Assembly: GCF_003149745.1 (NCBI RefSeq)
Contig: NZ_QGEG01000001.1
Span: forward strand, 124,001 to 188,000
Direction of reading: 5' to 3'
Source of the DNA: Flagellimonas aquimarina
Lineage (GTDB): Bacteria; Bacteroidota; Bacteroidia; Flavobacteriales; Flavobacteriaceae
Length of the DNA stretch: 64,000 nt
The position numbers and the translations under genes are program-made. A model generated the notes under the pieces. The model saw only the letters and a program-made list of their open reading frames with translations, had not been told where the DNA came from and searched no databases. Below are positions 17,478 through 25,972 of the stretch, piece after piece. How positions within the stretch are numbered: position 1 is the stretch's first letter; each line of letters begins with the position of its first letter.

Positions 17478-17515
17478 GAGGTCAACAAAAAGCAATGTTG
17501 ACCTCTCTTTTTTTT
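17478..17515. terminator. bidirectional terminator between tonB-like and M14 genes
   Basis: A 10-bp perfect stem (17478-17487 with 17496-17505) has an 8-nt loop. It is followed on the plus strand by TCTTTTTTTT and on the minus strand by a run of six T (17471-17476 as A). It sits between convergent genes. Confidence 0.85.
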
Positions 17516-17517
17516 GA

Positions 17518-18714
17518 TTAAAACCAATCCGTATGCAAGTATTCGTCATTTTTGGAAGCAATTTCCCTGCTTTTAACCAGTAAATGTGTTTTGTCCAGTT
17601 GCCTTGCTCTGTACCCAAGCAAATGAAAAATGGATTTTGCCAGAAACCTCGCTACCCTTTGGTCTACCAACATTGCATCTTTTTTTAGAGATTCCCATTC
17701 TATACCAGGAAATTTTACCAATAAATGGTCCGCCTTTAACCTTCTAAGGCCTTTTGAAACCCATAAAAGTATTTTGGGGATAGATCTTATATAATAAAAA
17801 CCTTCACTTCCTTGATTCTGATATAGGGGCATAAAAATTTGTCTGTTCCCTTTGGCCTTTAAAATATCGTCATTGTCCAAAGCAACCTCTTTTCCCTTTG
17901 GTATTTTCTGAAAATTGACGAATCCCGGTAACATCTTAAAATTATTGCCTTTCTTAATCGTATATTGATAATAGATTTCGTAAAATTTATTGGACACTTT
18001 ACCTGATTTTAAAACTCCTTTATTGAGGAGTGTCAACTCACTTTTAGAGAAACCAACAGAAGTAGTAAGGGCTAAAGTCAAATTGATGAATTCAATACAA
18101 TTATTGATGGCGCTTATCTCATCATGCTGACCACTCTCATACCCCAATGAAACATAGCCCAATTCATTGATAAAACTTAATAAAGCTCCTTCCAAATACT
18201 CTTCAATTCCTAAAATAATAGGGAGCGGGTAGTTAGAGGCAAACTTTCTGTTGAGCAGACTGTCGTTCAAGACAACAAACGGTGAGGTCTCACCTGAAGT
18301 AGTATGCAGGTCTATAAAATAAAAGGGAGCTGTACTTTCACCTATTATCTTGTTTAATAGATCATGTAATTCCAATAACTCATTTTCATCATCGTTCAAC
18401 CGTGTGCGTTTTTGTTGAATATGGTTCATTTTCTTTGGTAACCAAATTCTATTCAAGTCTTCTTCAATAAATCTGGTTTGTTTTTCAAGCGCCCTCAAAT
18501 TTCCAGCTATGGCATACACTTGGCCCAGAATAGGCCTTTGTTGAAGTTTTAATTCGCGCATAACATGTTTAAGCGCAAAAATCCCAGCAGGTTCATTGCC
18601 ATGTATCCCTGCGAAAAAAACCACTGTAGGGCCATCTTTTTCCCCCTTCAAATGGCCTATAATACGTCCTATTTCCAACGTTTCGTTAAGGGCATTGCTG
18701 TACACTTTTGACAT
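17518..18714 (-). CDS. M14-family succinylglutamate desuccinylase/aspartoacylase-like protein
   Basis: 398 aa. A zinc carboxypeptidase-type fold is indicated by AGIHGNEPAG (zinc ligands His38 and Glu41), a conserved Asn-Leu-Arg segment (IAGNLRALEK) followed by DLNRIW, and IDLHTTSGETSPF (third zinc His). The family removes acyl groups from amino acids. The C-terminal ~180 residues are extra relative to E. coli AstE and of unknown use. The start codon is one base after the stop of the GCS2-CBS gene, so translation is coupled. This pairing suggests that the hydrolase acts on, or recycles, a gamma-glutamyl or related amide made by its partner; that is inference. Confidence 0.85.
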   Translation of the reverse strand: MSKVYSNALNETLEIGRIIGHLKGEKDGPTVVFFAGIHGNEPAGIFALKHVMRELKLQQRPILGQVYAIAGNLRALEKQTRFIEEDLNRIWLPKKMNHIQQKRTRLNDDENELLELHDLLNKIIGESTAPFYFIDLHTTSGETSPFVVLNDSLLNRKFASNYPLPIILGIEEYLEGALLSFINELGYVSLGYESGQHDEISAINNCIEFINLTLALTTSVGFSKSELTLLNKGVLKSGKVSNKFYEIYYQYTIKKGNNFKMLPGFVNFQKIPKGKEVALDNDDILKAKGNRQIFMPLYQNQGSEGFYYIRSIPKILLWVSKGLRRLKADHLLVKFPGIEWESLKKDAMLVDQRVARFLAKSIFHLLGYRARQLDKTHLLVKSREIASKNDEYLHTDWF

Positions 18715-18715
18715 G

Positions 18716-20563
18716 CTATAAATCTACTTTGCTAATGATGCCCACCAAATTGGAACCTACACAGACAGGCAAACAACCAATTTGATAATCGTTCATTAAC
18801 TTTTTTGCCGTTTCTATTTTAGTTCTTGGCTGCACAGTCACCACTTTTTTGATCATAAGTTCAGAAACCCTAGAGTCTCTTTTTTTATGGTTCTCATCCA
18901 AGCCTTCAATGTGACTCCAGGTTAAAAGGCCTGCCAATTCTCCTTTTTCATTTTCTACTGGTATATGATGAATGTTGTTCCATCTCATTATGGAGATAGC
19001 CAAATTGATATAATCATCCTCATATAGTTTCATGAGTTTTGTGGACATAATTTGGCCCACCCATTTGAATGACTCCTTTGACTTTATGGCTTCCTTTATT
19101 GATGGCCAAGTATGTACCGGTTTATTGGATTCTTGATTAGCATGCATAGCTTTGGTCAATTCCACCAAAACACTGTCCAACTTCATTTGCTTTCTTAGGC
19201 CTCTAAAATTTTCCACTTGCCATTCTGCTCCAGTGCCGTTTCTTGTTCTTGCCTCTATAATTCCCAATAATCTATTAATATCCCGGCTGTCTATATTGTA
19301 TTTTTTTAAACCTTTGTATGCTATGGGGAGCAATTCATTGATAATGAGTTTTTTTAAGGTTATTGACTCTCCCAACCATGAAAGTACCGTTTGCCTGCCG
19401 GTTCTAGCTGACTTAATAAAATTCAGTTTTGCCTCTTTAAAATCCATTATGCTCGGGATATCATCAAATTTTTTGGGCCTACCTGCCATAAGACCCACCC
19501 AAAATGCGAAATTGGCTATTTCATCTATCATTGTGGGACCTGATGGAATGTATCGGTTTTCAATCCGCAAGTGAGGTTTTCGATTGCCCACACCATAACA
19601 AGGGCGGTTCCAGCGATATACTGTCCCATTGAAAAGATTCAATGCTTCAAGTTTTGGAATGGCACCATTTTTAATAACCTGTAATGAGCTTTTTTCTATT
19701 GGTTTGGTCAATACAATACGGTGAGAGGAAATATCTTCCTTAAAAATTTCGGTTACAGAATCCTTCTGCCAATGGCTTCCAAAGCCTACTCTGGCAACTT
19801 GTTCCTTTAGTGCATAACTCCATTTTCTAGTATCCAAACTTTGTTGAAACAGTGCTATACGGGTCTCTTTCCATAGTTCCCTTCCCATTAATAGGGGGGA
19901 ATTACAACAAATTCCCAACACAGGGCCAGCAATGGCCTGAGACCAATTATAGCTCTTTATAAAATCTCCTGGAGAAATCTGTAAATGAAGTTGAAAACTG
20001 GTATTGCAAGCTTCAAAAAGTACAGAATCATGACGAAGTGTCAATTCATCCACACCTCTTATTTTAAGGGCAAAATGATCTCCTCTAAAAGATTTTAAAA
20101 CTTCATTTAATTTATAGTAACGTGGAATAGGGGTCATAAAATCTATCCCCAATTCATTTTTGCTAATAGTAGGCAAAATTCCTGTTAACAGAATATTCGC
20201 TCCCAGTTCATTTGCCTTGGTTTTTGCTTTGTTGAACAATGTTCGTAGTTGTTTCTCTACTGCAGCAAAACAATCATTCTTTAATTCGAATGGGTCTAAG
20301 TTTATTTCAACGTTATAGTTTGCCAATTCTGTGGTAAAATGAGAATCGTCAATACGCTTTAATAAATCTAGAGATTTCCCAGTAGGTCTAAAGTCTTTGT
20401 TCGTTAGGCACATTTCCTGCTCAGCACCTATCCTAACGATTCCATCCTCAATTAGATTTTGCTCCAGAAGAAGCTCCAGAGCTTCAATATCATCAAGCAG
20501 GTGCTGTACAAATGCTTTGCGCTCTCCCTGATCAAACTTACTTTTGGCAATATGTTCTCCCAT
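18716..20563 (-). CDS. GCS2-type carboxylate-amine ligase fused to CBS domains
   Basis: 615 aa. Residues ~20-480 match the glutamate-cysteine ligase type 2 (YbdK-like) fold: RIGAEQEMCLTNKDFRP opening the active site, the acidic/metal segment YNVEINLDPFELK, and LRIENRYIPSGPT later. The C-terminal ~125 residues form a CBS pair (MSTKLMKLYEDDYINLAIS, then HHIPVENEKGELAGLLTWS, MIKKVVTVQPRTKIETA and LPVCVGSNLVGIISKVDL), which normally bind adenine nucleotides and tune activity. Plain GCS2 enzymes are ~370-450 aa, so the fusion is real. It is the first gene of a two-gene unit with the M14 protein, 63 bp downstream of an FNR-type box. The product is unknown; a gamma-glutamyl amide is plausible. Confidence 0.85.
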   Translation of the reverse strand: MGEHIAKSKFDQGERKAFVQHLLDDIEALELLLEQNLIEDGIVRIGAEQEMCLTNKDFRPTGKSLDLLKRIDDSHFTTELANYNVEINLDPFELKNDCFAAVEKQLRTLFNKAKTKANELGANILLTGILPTISKNELGIDFMTPIPRYYKLNEVLKSFRGDHFALKIRGVDELTLRHDSVLFEACNTSFQLHLQISPGDFIKSYNWSQAIAGPVLGICCNSPLLMGRELWKETRIALFQQSLDTRKWSYALKEQVARVGFGSHWQKDSVTEIFKEDISSHRIVLTKPIEKSSLQVIKNGAIPKLEALNLFNGTVYRWNRPCYGVGNRKPHLRIENRYIPSGPTMIDEIANFAFWVGLMAGRPKKFDDIPSIMDFKEAKLNFIKSARTGRQTVLSWLGESITLKKLIINELLPIAYKGLKKYNIDSRDINRLLGIIEARTRNGTGAEWQVENFRGLRKQMKLDSVLVELTKAMHANQESNKPVHTWPSIKEAIKSKESFKWVGQIMSTKLMKLYEDDYINLAISIMRWNNIHHIPVENEKGELAGLLTWSHIEGLDENHKKRDSRVSELMIKKVVTVQPRTKIETAKKLMNDYQIGCLPVCVGSNLVGIISKVDL

Positions 20564-20594
20564 GTTTAGGAACTTGGTATTTCTTACAATGAAA

Positions 20595-20637
20595 TAAAGC
20601 TACGAAGTGCAAAAAACTTAAAATATGATACTTGTCA
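20595..20637 (-). promoter_or_regulatory. FNR-type box and -7 element for the GCS2-CBS/M14 operon
   Basis: TGATACTTGTCA lies at 20626-20637. On the minus strand TAGCTTTA spans 20602-20595. Spacing is 36.5 bp. A separate box for divergent hemN lies 22 bp away. Confidence 0.75.
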
Positions 20638-20659
20638 TATGTAAGATTTACCCCCATAC

Positions 20660-20702
20660 TGATAATTATCATGTTTTTTATTGATCTCCAAGGGTAATTT
20701 TG
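20660..20702 (+). promoter_or_regulatory. FNR-type box and -7 element for hemN-usp
   Basis: TGATAATTATCA, a perfect palindrome, lies at 20660-20671. A consensus TAATTTTG lies at 20695-20702. Spacing is 36.5 bp. Confidence 0.82.
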
Positions 20703-20722
20703 GTTTATATCACTATTAAATT

Positions 20723-22081
20723 ATGTGTGAACTCGTTCAAAAATATAATGTGCCCGGACCTCGGTATACCAGTTACCCCACTGTTCCTTACTGGGATTTG
20801 GAGAGTTTCTCTGGTAAACTTTGGAAGGCAAGTATTTTAAAGGCCTTTAAAGAAAATCCAGAAGAAGGAATAAGTATCTATATACATCTTCCTTTCTGTG
20901 AAAGTATGTGTACTTTTTGCGGCTGCCATAAGCGTATCACAAAAAGACACGAACTTGAACTACCTTATATAAAAACGGTCCTTAAAGAATGGCAACTCTA
21001 TTGTACCCTTTTGGGTTCTAAACCAATTATAAAGGAAATTCACCTTGGTGGGGGCACGCCAACTTTTTTCTCTCCAGAACACTTGAAAATGTTGGTAAAA
21101 GGAATTCTTAGGCTTGGCAAGAAAGCCAAAAATCCTGAGTTTAGTTTTGAAGGGCATCCAAACAACACCACAAAAGAACATTTGCAGGCTCTTTTTGATG
21201 TAGGTTTTAGAAGGGTCTGTCTTGGAGTGCAGGATTATAATGAAACTGTTCAGAAAGCCATAAATAGAATACAACCCTTTGAAAATGTAAAAAAAGTAAC
21301 TGAATGGGCCAGGGAAATGGGGTATACTTCCGTTGGACACGATATTATTTATGGGCTTCCTTTTCAAACCATTGATGACGTAAAGGAAACCATTTTAAAG
21401 ACCAATACCCTTAAGCCAGACCGGATAGCGTTTTATAGTTATGCTCACGTTCCATGGTTAAAAGGCAATGGTCAACGTGGGTATAAAGAAGCCGATCTAC
21501 CCACTTCGAATGAGAAAAAAAACCAATACGAACTTGGGAAGAGAATGTTATCGGATTTTGGATATAAAGATGTTGGAATGGATCATTTTGCCCTAAGTAC
21601 CGATAGCTTGTTTTCTGCAATGGTAAATGGAACTTTGCACCGAAACTTTATGGGATACACCTCTTCCAAAACCAAATTGATGATAGGTCTAGGAGCATCT
21701 AGCATTGGTGACAGTTGGTACGGGTTTGCACAAAATGTAAAAAGTGTAGAGGAGTATGAGCATTTGGTATCTCATAGCGTTATTCCTATTTTTAAAGGTC
21801 ATATTTTAACCAAAGAAGATCAAATCATAAGAAAACATATCCTTAACCTTATGTGCCAGTTTGAAACAAGCTGGGAGCTAGGAGAAACAAGAATAAACGA
21901 TTTTCAAAAAATTATCGAGAATCTATCCGAACTAGAATCTGATGGATTGGTCCAAATTGGAGCAAATCAAATTAAAGTTACCAAAAAAGGAAGGCCTTTT
22001 ATTAGAAACATAAGCATGGCCTTTGACCTAAAATTATATCGAAAAAAACCAGAGACACGTTTGTTCTCTATGACAGTTTAA
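20723..22081 (+). CDS. hemN: oxygen-independent coproporphyrinogen III oxidase (radical SAM)
   Basis: 452 aa, full length. It decarboxylates coproporphyrinogen III to protoporphyrinogen IX without oxygen, for haem synthesis when O2 is scarce. The radical-SAM cluster site reads CESMCTFCGC, matching the HemN form CxxxCxxCxC. PGPRYTSYPT at the N-terminus, HLGGGTPTF, GVQDYNETVQKAINRIQ and IGLGASSIG are further HemN signatures. The separate FNR-type box with a consensus -7 element makes control by the regulator at 34044 likely, as is well known for hemN in other bacteria. A Usp gene follows after 17 bp in the same unit. Confidence 0.96.
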   Translation: MCELVQKYNVPGPRYTSYPTVPYWDLESFSGKLWKASILKAFKENPEEGISIYIHLPFCESMCTFCGCHKRITKRHELELPYIKTVLKEWQLYCTLLGSKPIIKEIHLGGGTPTFFSPEHLKMLVKGILRLGKKAKNPEFSFEGHPNNTTKEHLQALFDVGFRRVCLGVQDYNETVQKAINRIQPFENVKKVTEWAREMGYTSVGHDIIYGLPFQTIDDVKETILKTNTLKPDRIAFYSYAHVPWLKGNGQRGYKEADLPTSNEKKNQYELGKRMLSDFGYKDVGMDHFALSTDSLFSAMVNGTLHRNFMGYTSSKTKLMIGLGASSIGDSWYGFAQNVKSVEEYEHLVSHSVIPIFKGHILTKEDQIIRKHILNLMCQFETSWELGETRINDFQKIIENLSELESDGLVQIGANQIKVTKKGRPFIRNISMAFDLKLYRKKPETRLFSMTV

Positions 22082-22098
22082 TCCTAAAATCTAAACAC

Positions 22099-22920
22099 AT
22101 GAAAAGCATCATTGTACCTATTGATTTTTCAGAACAATCAGAAAAAGCCCTAAAAGTAGCGGCAGATATCGCAAAGCAGCATGATGCCGAGTTATTCATC
22201 CTGCATATGTTGGAACTTTCTCCAAGCATAATGAGCGAATCTGGTTATGTTGCACAAGAACAGGTGGTCCATCTAATACGAATGGGGGAACAGCGATTTA
22301 CCGATTTTTTGGATAAACCTTATCTCAAAGGAATAAAAATGACTCCTATTATAAAACACTATAAAGTTTTTAGTGAGGTAGATGAGATAGCTAAAAAACA
22401 TAACGCCGATTTAATAGTGATGGGGTCTCATGGTACCGATGGGTTACAGGAAATTTTTATAGGATCCAATACAGAACGTGTGGTGAGAAGTTCAGAAATT
22501 CCTGTACTTGTAATCAAAGGGGATACTAAAAAATTCCAATTGGAACGATTTGTATTCGCTTGTGACTTTAAAGAAGAAAACATTCCTGCATTAAAAAAAG
22601 CATTAGAAATTGCAAACCTCTTTAAGTCCAAGCTTTATCCTGTTTACATTAATACACCAGGTGATGAATTCTTAAGTACAGAGGATACTTATACTAGAAT
22701 TTCCAAACTTTTAAATATTGCCAAACTAGGGTTAGAAGTTAAAATATACAATGACTACACCGTGGAAAAAGGAGTCTTAAACTATAGCGAAACCGTTGCT
22801 GCCGACCTTATTGGGATACCAACTCATGGCAGAAAGGGATTATCGCACTTCTTCATGGGGAGCATTGGTGAGGATATTGCCAACCACTCAGATACCCCAG
22901 TGATAACATTTAAAATATAA
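22099..22920 (+). CDS. tandem universal stress protein
   Basis: 273 aa with two Usp domains. Domain 1 begins MKSIIVPIDFSEQSEKALKV and ends GSHGTDGLQEIFIGSNTERV, a complete G-x2-G-x9-G-S ATP-binding motif. Domain 2 ends GIPTHGRKGLSHFFMGSIGED, again with G-x2-G-x9-G-S. Both halves may therefore bind ATP. It lies 17 bp after hemN and so shares that FNR-type promoter. It ends at the bidirectional terminator 22964-22993. Confidence 0.93.
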   Translation: MKSIIVPIDFSEQSEKALKVAADIAKQHDAELFILHMLELSPSIMSESGYVAQEQVVHLIRMGEQRFTDFLDKPYLKGIKMTPIIKHYKVFSEVDEIAKKHNADLIVMGSHGTDGLQEIFIGSNTERVVRSSEIPVLVIKGDTKKFQLERFVFACDFKEENIPALKKALEIANLFKSKLYPVYINTPGDEFLSTEDTYTRISKLLNIAKLGLEVKIYNDYTVEKGVLNYSETVAADLIGIPTHGRKGLSHFFMGSIGEDIANHSDTPVITFKI

Positions 22921-22963
22921 CTAATTGCATTTTTTTGATTGGTTTTTATTGCAATTTAAAAAG

Positions 22964-22993
22964 AAAGGGAAGCTATAAATAGCTTCCCTTTTT
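22964..22993. terminator. bidirectional terminator
   Basis: Twelve-bp perfect stem (22964-22975 with 22980-22991), 4-nt loop and T-rich right flank. It lies between the convergent usp gene and the broken ClbS-like gene and probably ends both transcripts. Confidence 0.82.
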
Positions 22994-23003
22994 ATCTGGA
23001 ACT

Positions 23004-23503
23004 TTACTTTTTGCCTTTTTTGATAAGTTTATGGGCCCAATCATAATGGCTTGATAAAACACCAATGATATAAGCTCCCATGGCATTGTTCCCTGTCCAA
23101 CCATAATATTTTCGCTCAAACAACTCTTTATTGGAATGGCCGGCTACCAAGTTCATTACTTCAGTATGTGAGGTCTTGAATTTTTCTCTGATCTCATCCA
23201 AGCCCATGTCCTTATAGCGTTCATAGATTTTCTTGTTTAAATCAGGCAAAGTACGCCAGTTATAGCCTTTAGCCGGAATATGAGGGTTCTCACCTTTCAT
23301 TCCTACCTCATACCAATTCAAAAACATTAAATGCCAATGATGTAGATGCCCTAGAACGTCCCTTATGTTTCTATTCATTGTTCCTTTAGGGAAATCTTTA
23401 TTTTGCTCTGTGGTAGAAAAAGAATCAATAAAATCATTCAATTTCTTGTAGTTGGCAAGACTTTTAGTTCTTTCAACTCTTCTTTTGTCTTGGGTCTTGG
23501 CAT
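23004..23503 (-). pseudogene. ClbS/DfsB-family four-helix protein gene with a one-base frameshift
   Basis: The intact 3' part encodes NDFIDSFSTTEQNKDFPKG, GTMNRNIRDVLGHLHHWH and KGYNWRTLPDLNKKIYERY, the ClbS/DfsB (DUF1706) pattern; its only in-frame start would be a TTG. The family N-terminus is present just upstream in another frame: ATG at 23503 gives MPRPKTKEELKEL, and the next residues (SLANYKKL) continue in the downstream frame. The shift falls in or near the A-run at about 23459-23466. The total span of 500 nt is one short of a 166-codon gene plus stop. It is either a real frameshift mutation or a sequencing error in a homopolymer. It lies 11 bp downstream of the CoA hydrolase gene. Confidence 0.8.
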
Positions 23504-23514
23504 TGGATTGTTAT

Positions 23515-24789
23515 TTATCCCCTCCCATTAAATCTTTCATAAGCAGCCTTCTCCAAAACTTCTTTATGGTCCGGATGGGCTATTGATATTAATGCACGTG
23601 CACGTTGCTGTAAATTTTTTCCGTAGAGGTTTACCACTCCATGTTCTGTAGCTACATGGTGAATATGGGCTCGAGTGGTTGTAACACCTGCTCCTTCTTT
23701 TAGAAAAGGAACAATTTTGGAGGTGCCTTTTTTAGTAACCGATGACATTGCAAAAATGGGTTTTCCTCCATCTGAAAGTGAAGCGCCTCTAATAAAATCC
23801 ATTTGACCACCTACGCCAGAAAATTGATAACTGCCAATGGTATCGGCACATACTTGCCCTGTTAAGTCAATCTCAATGGCACTGTTTATGGCTGTAACTT
23901 TTGGGTTTCTCCTTATTCTTGCGGTATCATTGGTATATCCTGAATCCCTAAAGTCACATATTGGGTTATCATCAATAAAATCATACAGCTTTCTGGACCC
24001 AACGGCAAAACAACTTACAATTTTACCGTTCTTCACTATTTTTTCTTCTCCAGTAATTACACCACTTTCAATAAGTGGCAGAACCCCATCAGAAAACATT
24101 TCCGTATGAATTCCTAACCGCTTGTGATTGTTCAGATTGTCCAGTACTGCATTGGGAATGTTACCAATCCCCATTTGTAATGTTGCTCCATCTTCAATTA
24201 AAGAGGCCACATTTACCCCTATTTTATGCTCTAGGTCCGAAATGACACCGGCTTCATGTTCATGAATAGGTCTATTTACCTCAGTCGCAAATTCAATTTG
24301 ATCAATATGTATAATTCCTGTTCCGTGTGTTCTTGGAACGAATGGGTTTATCTGAGCGATAATCTTTTTAGCTGTTCTAATAGCAGGTAGGGCAACATCC
24401 ACTGAAACTCCTAGAGAACAATATCCATGCTTATCTGGACTTGAAACCTGAACTATAGCAACATCCAATGGTAAAATATTTCTTTTGAACAACCATGGGA
24501 TTTCACTTAGAAATATGGGAATGTACCCAGCATCAGGAGTATTAACACTTTTCCTTACATTACCTCCTACAAAGCAAGAATTCAAGGTAAAAGCATCTAT
24601 GTATGGTTCTTGGGTATATTTGGCATCCCCTTCTGTATGGATGGAAATAATCTCAACATTTTTTAACTCCCTATAACGCTCACAAAGTGCATTAATAAGT
24701 TCATTGGGGGTCATGGCCGCACCTTGTAAAAAGACGCGATCGCCTGACTTGACCACATTTACTACTTCTTCTGCCGATGTTATTTTCAC
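23515..24789 (-). CDS. acetyl-CoA hydrolase/CoA-transferase family protein
   Basis: 424 aa, related to 4-hydroxybutyrate and succinyl/acetate CoA-transferases and acetyl-CoA hydrolases. It shows the N-terminal VVKSGDRVFLQGAAMTPNEL, the glycine-rich IGNIPNAVLDNL, DFIRGASLSDGGKPIFAMSS, and the C-terminal HHVATEHGVVNLYGKNLQQR. Its reaction would be CoA exchange between acetyl-, succinyl- or similar CoA esters and a free acid. GTG at 24789 is the start. It is 11 bp downstream of the TauE/SafE gene and so appears to be the last gene of the cbb3 oxidase operon. A role in low-oxygen acetate or succinate formation is inferred. Confidence 0.85.
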   Translation of the reverse strand: MKITSAEEVVNVVKSGDRVFLQGAAMTPNELINALCERYRELKNVEIISIHTEGDAKYTQEPYIDAFTLNSCFVGGNVRKSVNTPDAGYIPIFLSEIPWLFKRNILPLDVAIVQVSSPDKHGYCSLGVSVDVALPAIRTAKKIIAQINPFVPRTHGTGIIHIDQIEFATEVNRPIHEHEAGVISDLEHKIGVNVASLIEDGATLQMGIGNIPNAVLDNLNNHKRLGIHTEMFSDGVLPLIESGVITGEEKIVKNGKIVSCFAVGSRKLYDFIDDNPICDFRDSGYTNDTARIRRNPKVTAINSAIEIDLTGQVCADTIGSYQFSGVGGQMDFIRGASLSDGGKPIFAMSSVTKKGTSKIVPFLKEGAGVTTTRAHIHHVATEHGVVNLYGKNLQQRARALISIAHPDHKEVLEKAAYERFNGRG

Positions 24790-24800
24790 TTATAATTATT

Positions 24801-25511
24801 TTAAGGTTGATGACATTCTATAGTTGCTGATGCTGAATTAGGTGGAGCAGGTTTTGGTGAAACATATGGAATTCCCAACCCTAGGCCCCTAATAATAAAT
24901 AGGACTCCAACAAGCATCACAAATACGGGGACCAATTTTTTAATTTTTGATTTAATGGGATTGCCAAACAATCCCTTGGAATAGACGACCAAGCTCATTA
25001 ATGGAATAGTTCCTGCTCCGAATAGGACCATATAAAGACCTCCTTGCAGAGAGTTTCCAAAAGCCAGGGCACCCAGCAACGCCATATAAACCAAACCACA
25101 AGGTAGAAATCCATTCAAAAAACCAATGGTCAAAAACGCATCTGGGGTCTTCTTCTTTAGTTCTGATCCAAGTTTTGATTTCACTCTTCCCAAAACGGCA
25201 TATATTGGTTTTGAAAGTCTGTATTGGTTAAAATACCTGGCTGGAACTATCACCAAAAGAATCATGACTATTCCAACTCCAATAGACAGTTTTTGCTGCA
25301 TACCAAAAATGGACAGCCCTTTACCCAAAAAGCCAAAAAGCACTCCAATAATTCCATAAGCAAGGAGTCTACCAGTATGGTAAATAAACAGTTGTGTTGC
25401 TTTTTTTACTTTGTTATCTCTATCCAACGGAAGTAAAAAAGCAATGGGTCCGCACATGCCCAAACAGTGCAAGCTTCCCAAAAACCCCAATACCATTGCA
25501 GATAGTAGCAT
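24801..25511 (-). CDS. TauE/SafE-family (UreH/DsbD-like) membrane protein of the cbb3 cluster
   Basis: 236 aa with about six membrane segments. It begins MLLSAMVLGFLGSLHCLGMCGP; the Cys-x3-Cys in the first span is conserved in the cbb3-linked branch of this family and has been proposed to handle copper or thiols. Further motifs: YHTGRLLAYGIIG and GFLNGFLPCGLVYMAL (a second intramembrane Cys near a Pro). Proteins of this type sit next to ccoGH in many Bacteroidota and Proteobacteria. It is translated 3 bp after ccoH. Its function in oxidase assembly is inferred from position. Confidence 0.82.
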   Translation of the reverse strand: MLLSAMVLGFLGSLHCLGMCGPIAFLLPLDRDNKVKKATQLFIYHTGRLLAYGIIGVLFGFLGKGLSIFGMQQKLSIGVGIVMILLVIVPARYFNQYRLSKPIYAVLGRVKSKLGSELKKKTPDAFLTIGFLNGFLPCGLVYMALLGALAFGNSLQGGLYMVLFGAGTIPLMSLVVYSKGLFGNPIKSKIKKLVPVFVMLVGVLFIIRGLGLGIPYVSPKPAPPNSASATIECHQP

Positions 25512-25514
25512 ATT

Positions 25515-25961
25515 CTAATAGACTAATTTCTCTTTATGTAAAAAAGTTTTACCTTGATATTGCCATTTTACAGTAATGTCCCAACGACCGTCCACCAAGC
25601 TATTGTCAGGTATGAGCAAATGTGTTTTGGACAAACTTATAGGAAAGTCAATATCCAAATGCTTGTTAGACGGTCTATAAAGGGACACTGTGCCTGTTAT
25701 ATGTTCAGGGGCAAACTTTTCTGGAAAAAAGATGGTCATTCCCTCTTTAGATTTTACAAATTTTAGTTTTGCTTGCATCTCCAATGCTGATTTGGATGCA
25801 TCAATTTCGTTTTGATAGGCCAGTTCCTGTTTGTAATACTCTTCTGTGACCAAATCATGATTAGCGCTGTTATCTGTGCTCATTCTCACCACAAAATATA
25901 ATATGAAACTAATGAATGCCACAAAAGCCAATACTATTCCCGTTCCCCAATTTATTTTCAT
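25515..25961 (-). CDS. ccoH: FixH/CcoH cbb3 oxidase assembly protein
   Basis: 148 aa with one N-terminal membrane span (WGTGIVLAFVAFISFILYFVV). A periplasmic domain follows, with the conserved segment HDLVTEEYYKQELAYQNEI typical of FixH, and ends in DGRWDITVKWQYQGK. CcoH helps subunit assembly of cbb3 oxidase at the inner membrane. It lies 11 bp after ccoG in the operon. Confidence 0.9.
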   Translation of the reverse strand: MKINWGTGIVLAFVAFISFILYFVVRMSTDNSANHDLVTEEYYKQELAYQNEIDASKSALEMQAKLKFVKSKEGMTIFFPEKFAPEHITGTVSLYRPSNKHLDIDFPISLSKTHLLIPDNSLVDGRWDITVKWQYQGKTFLHKEKLVY

Positions 25962-25972
25962 AGCACTATATT

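Noticed and set aside
20660..20671. Box as evidence of control of only one of the divergent units
   Set aside because: Two separate boxes exist, each with its own -7 element at 36.5 bp, so each side has its own site rather than a shared one.
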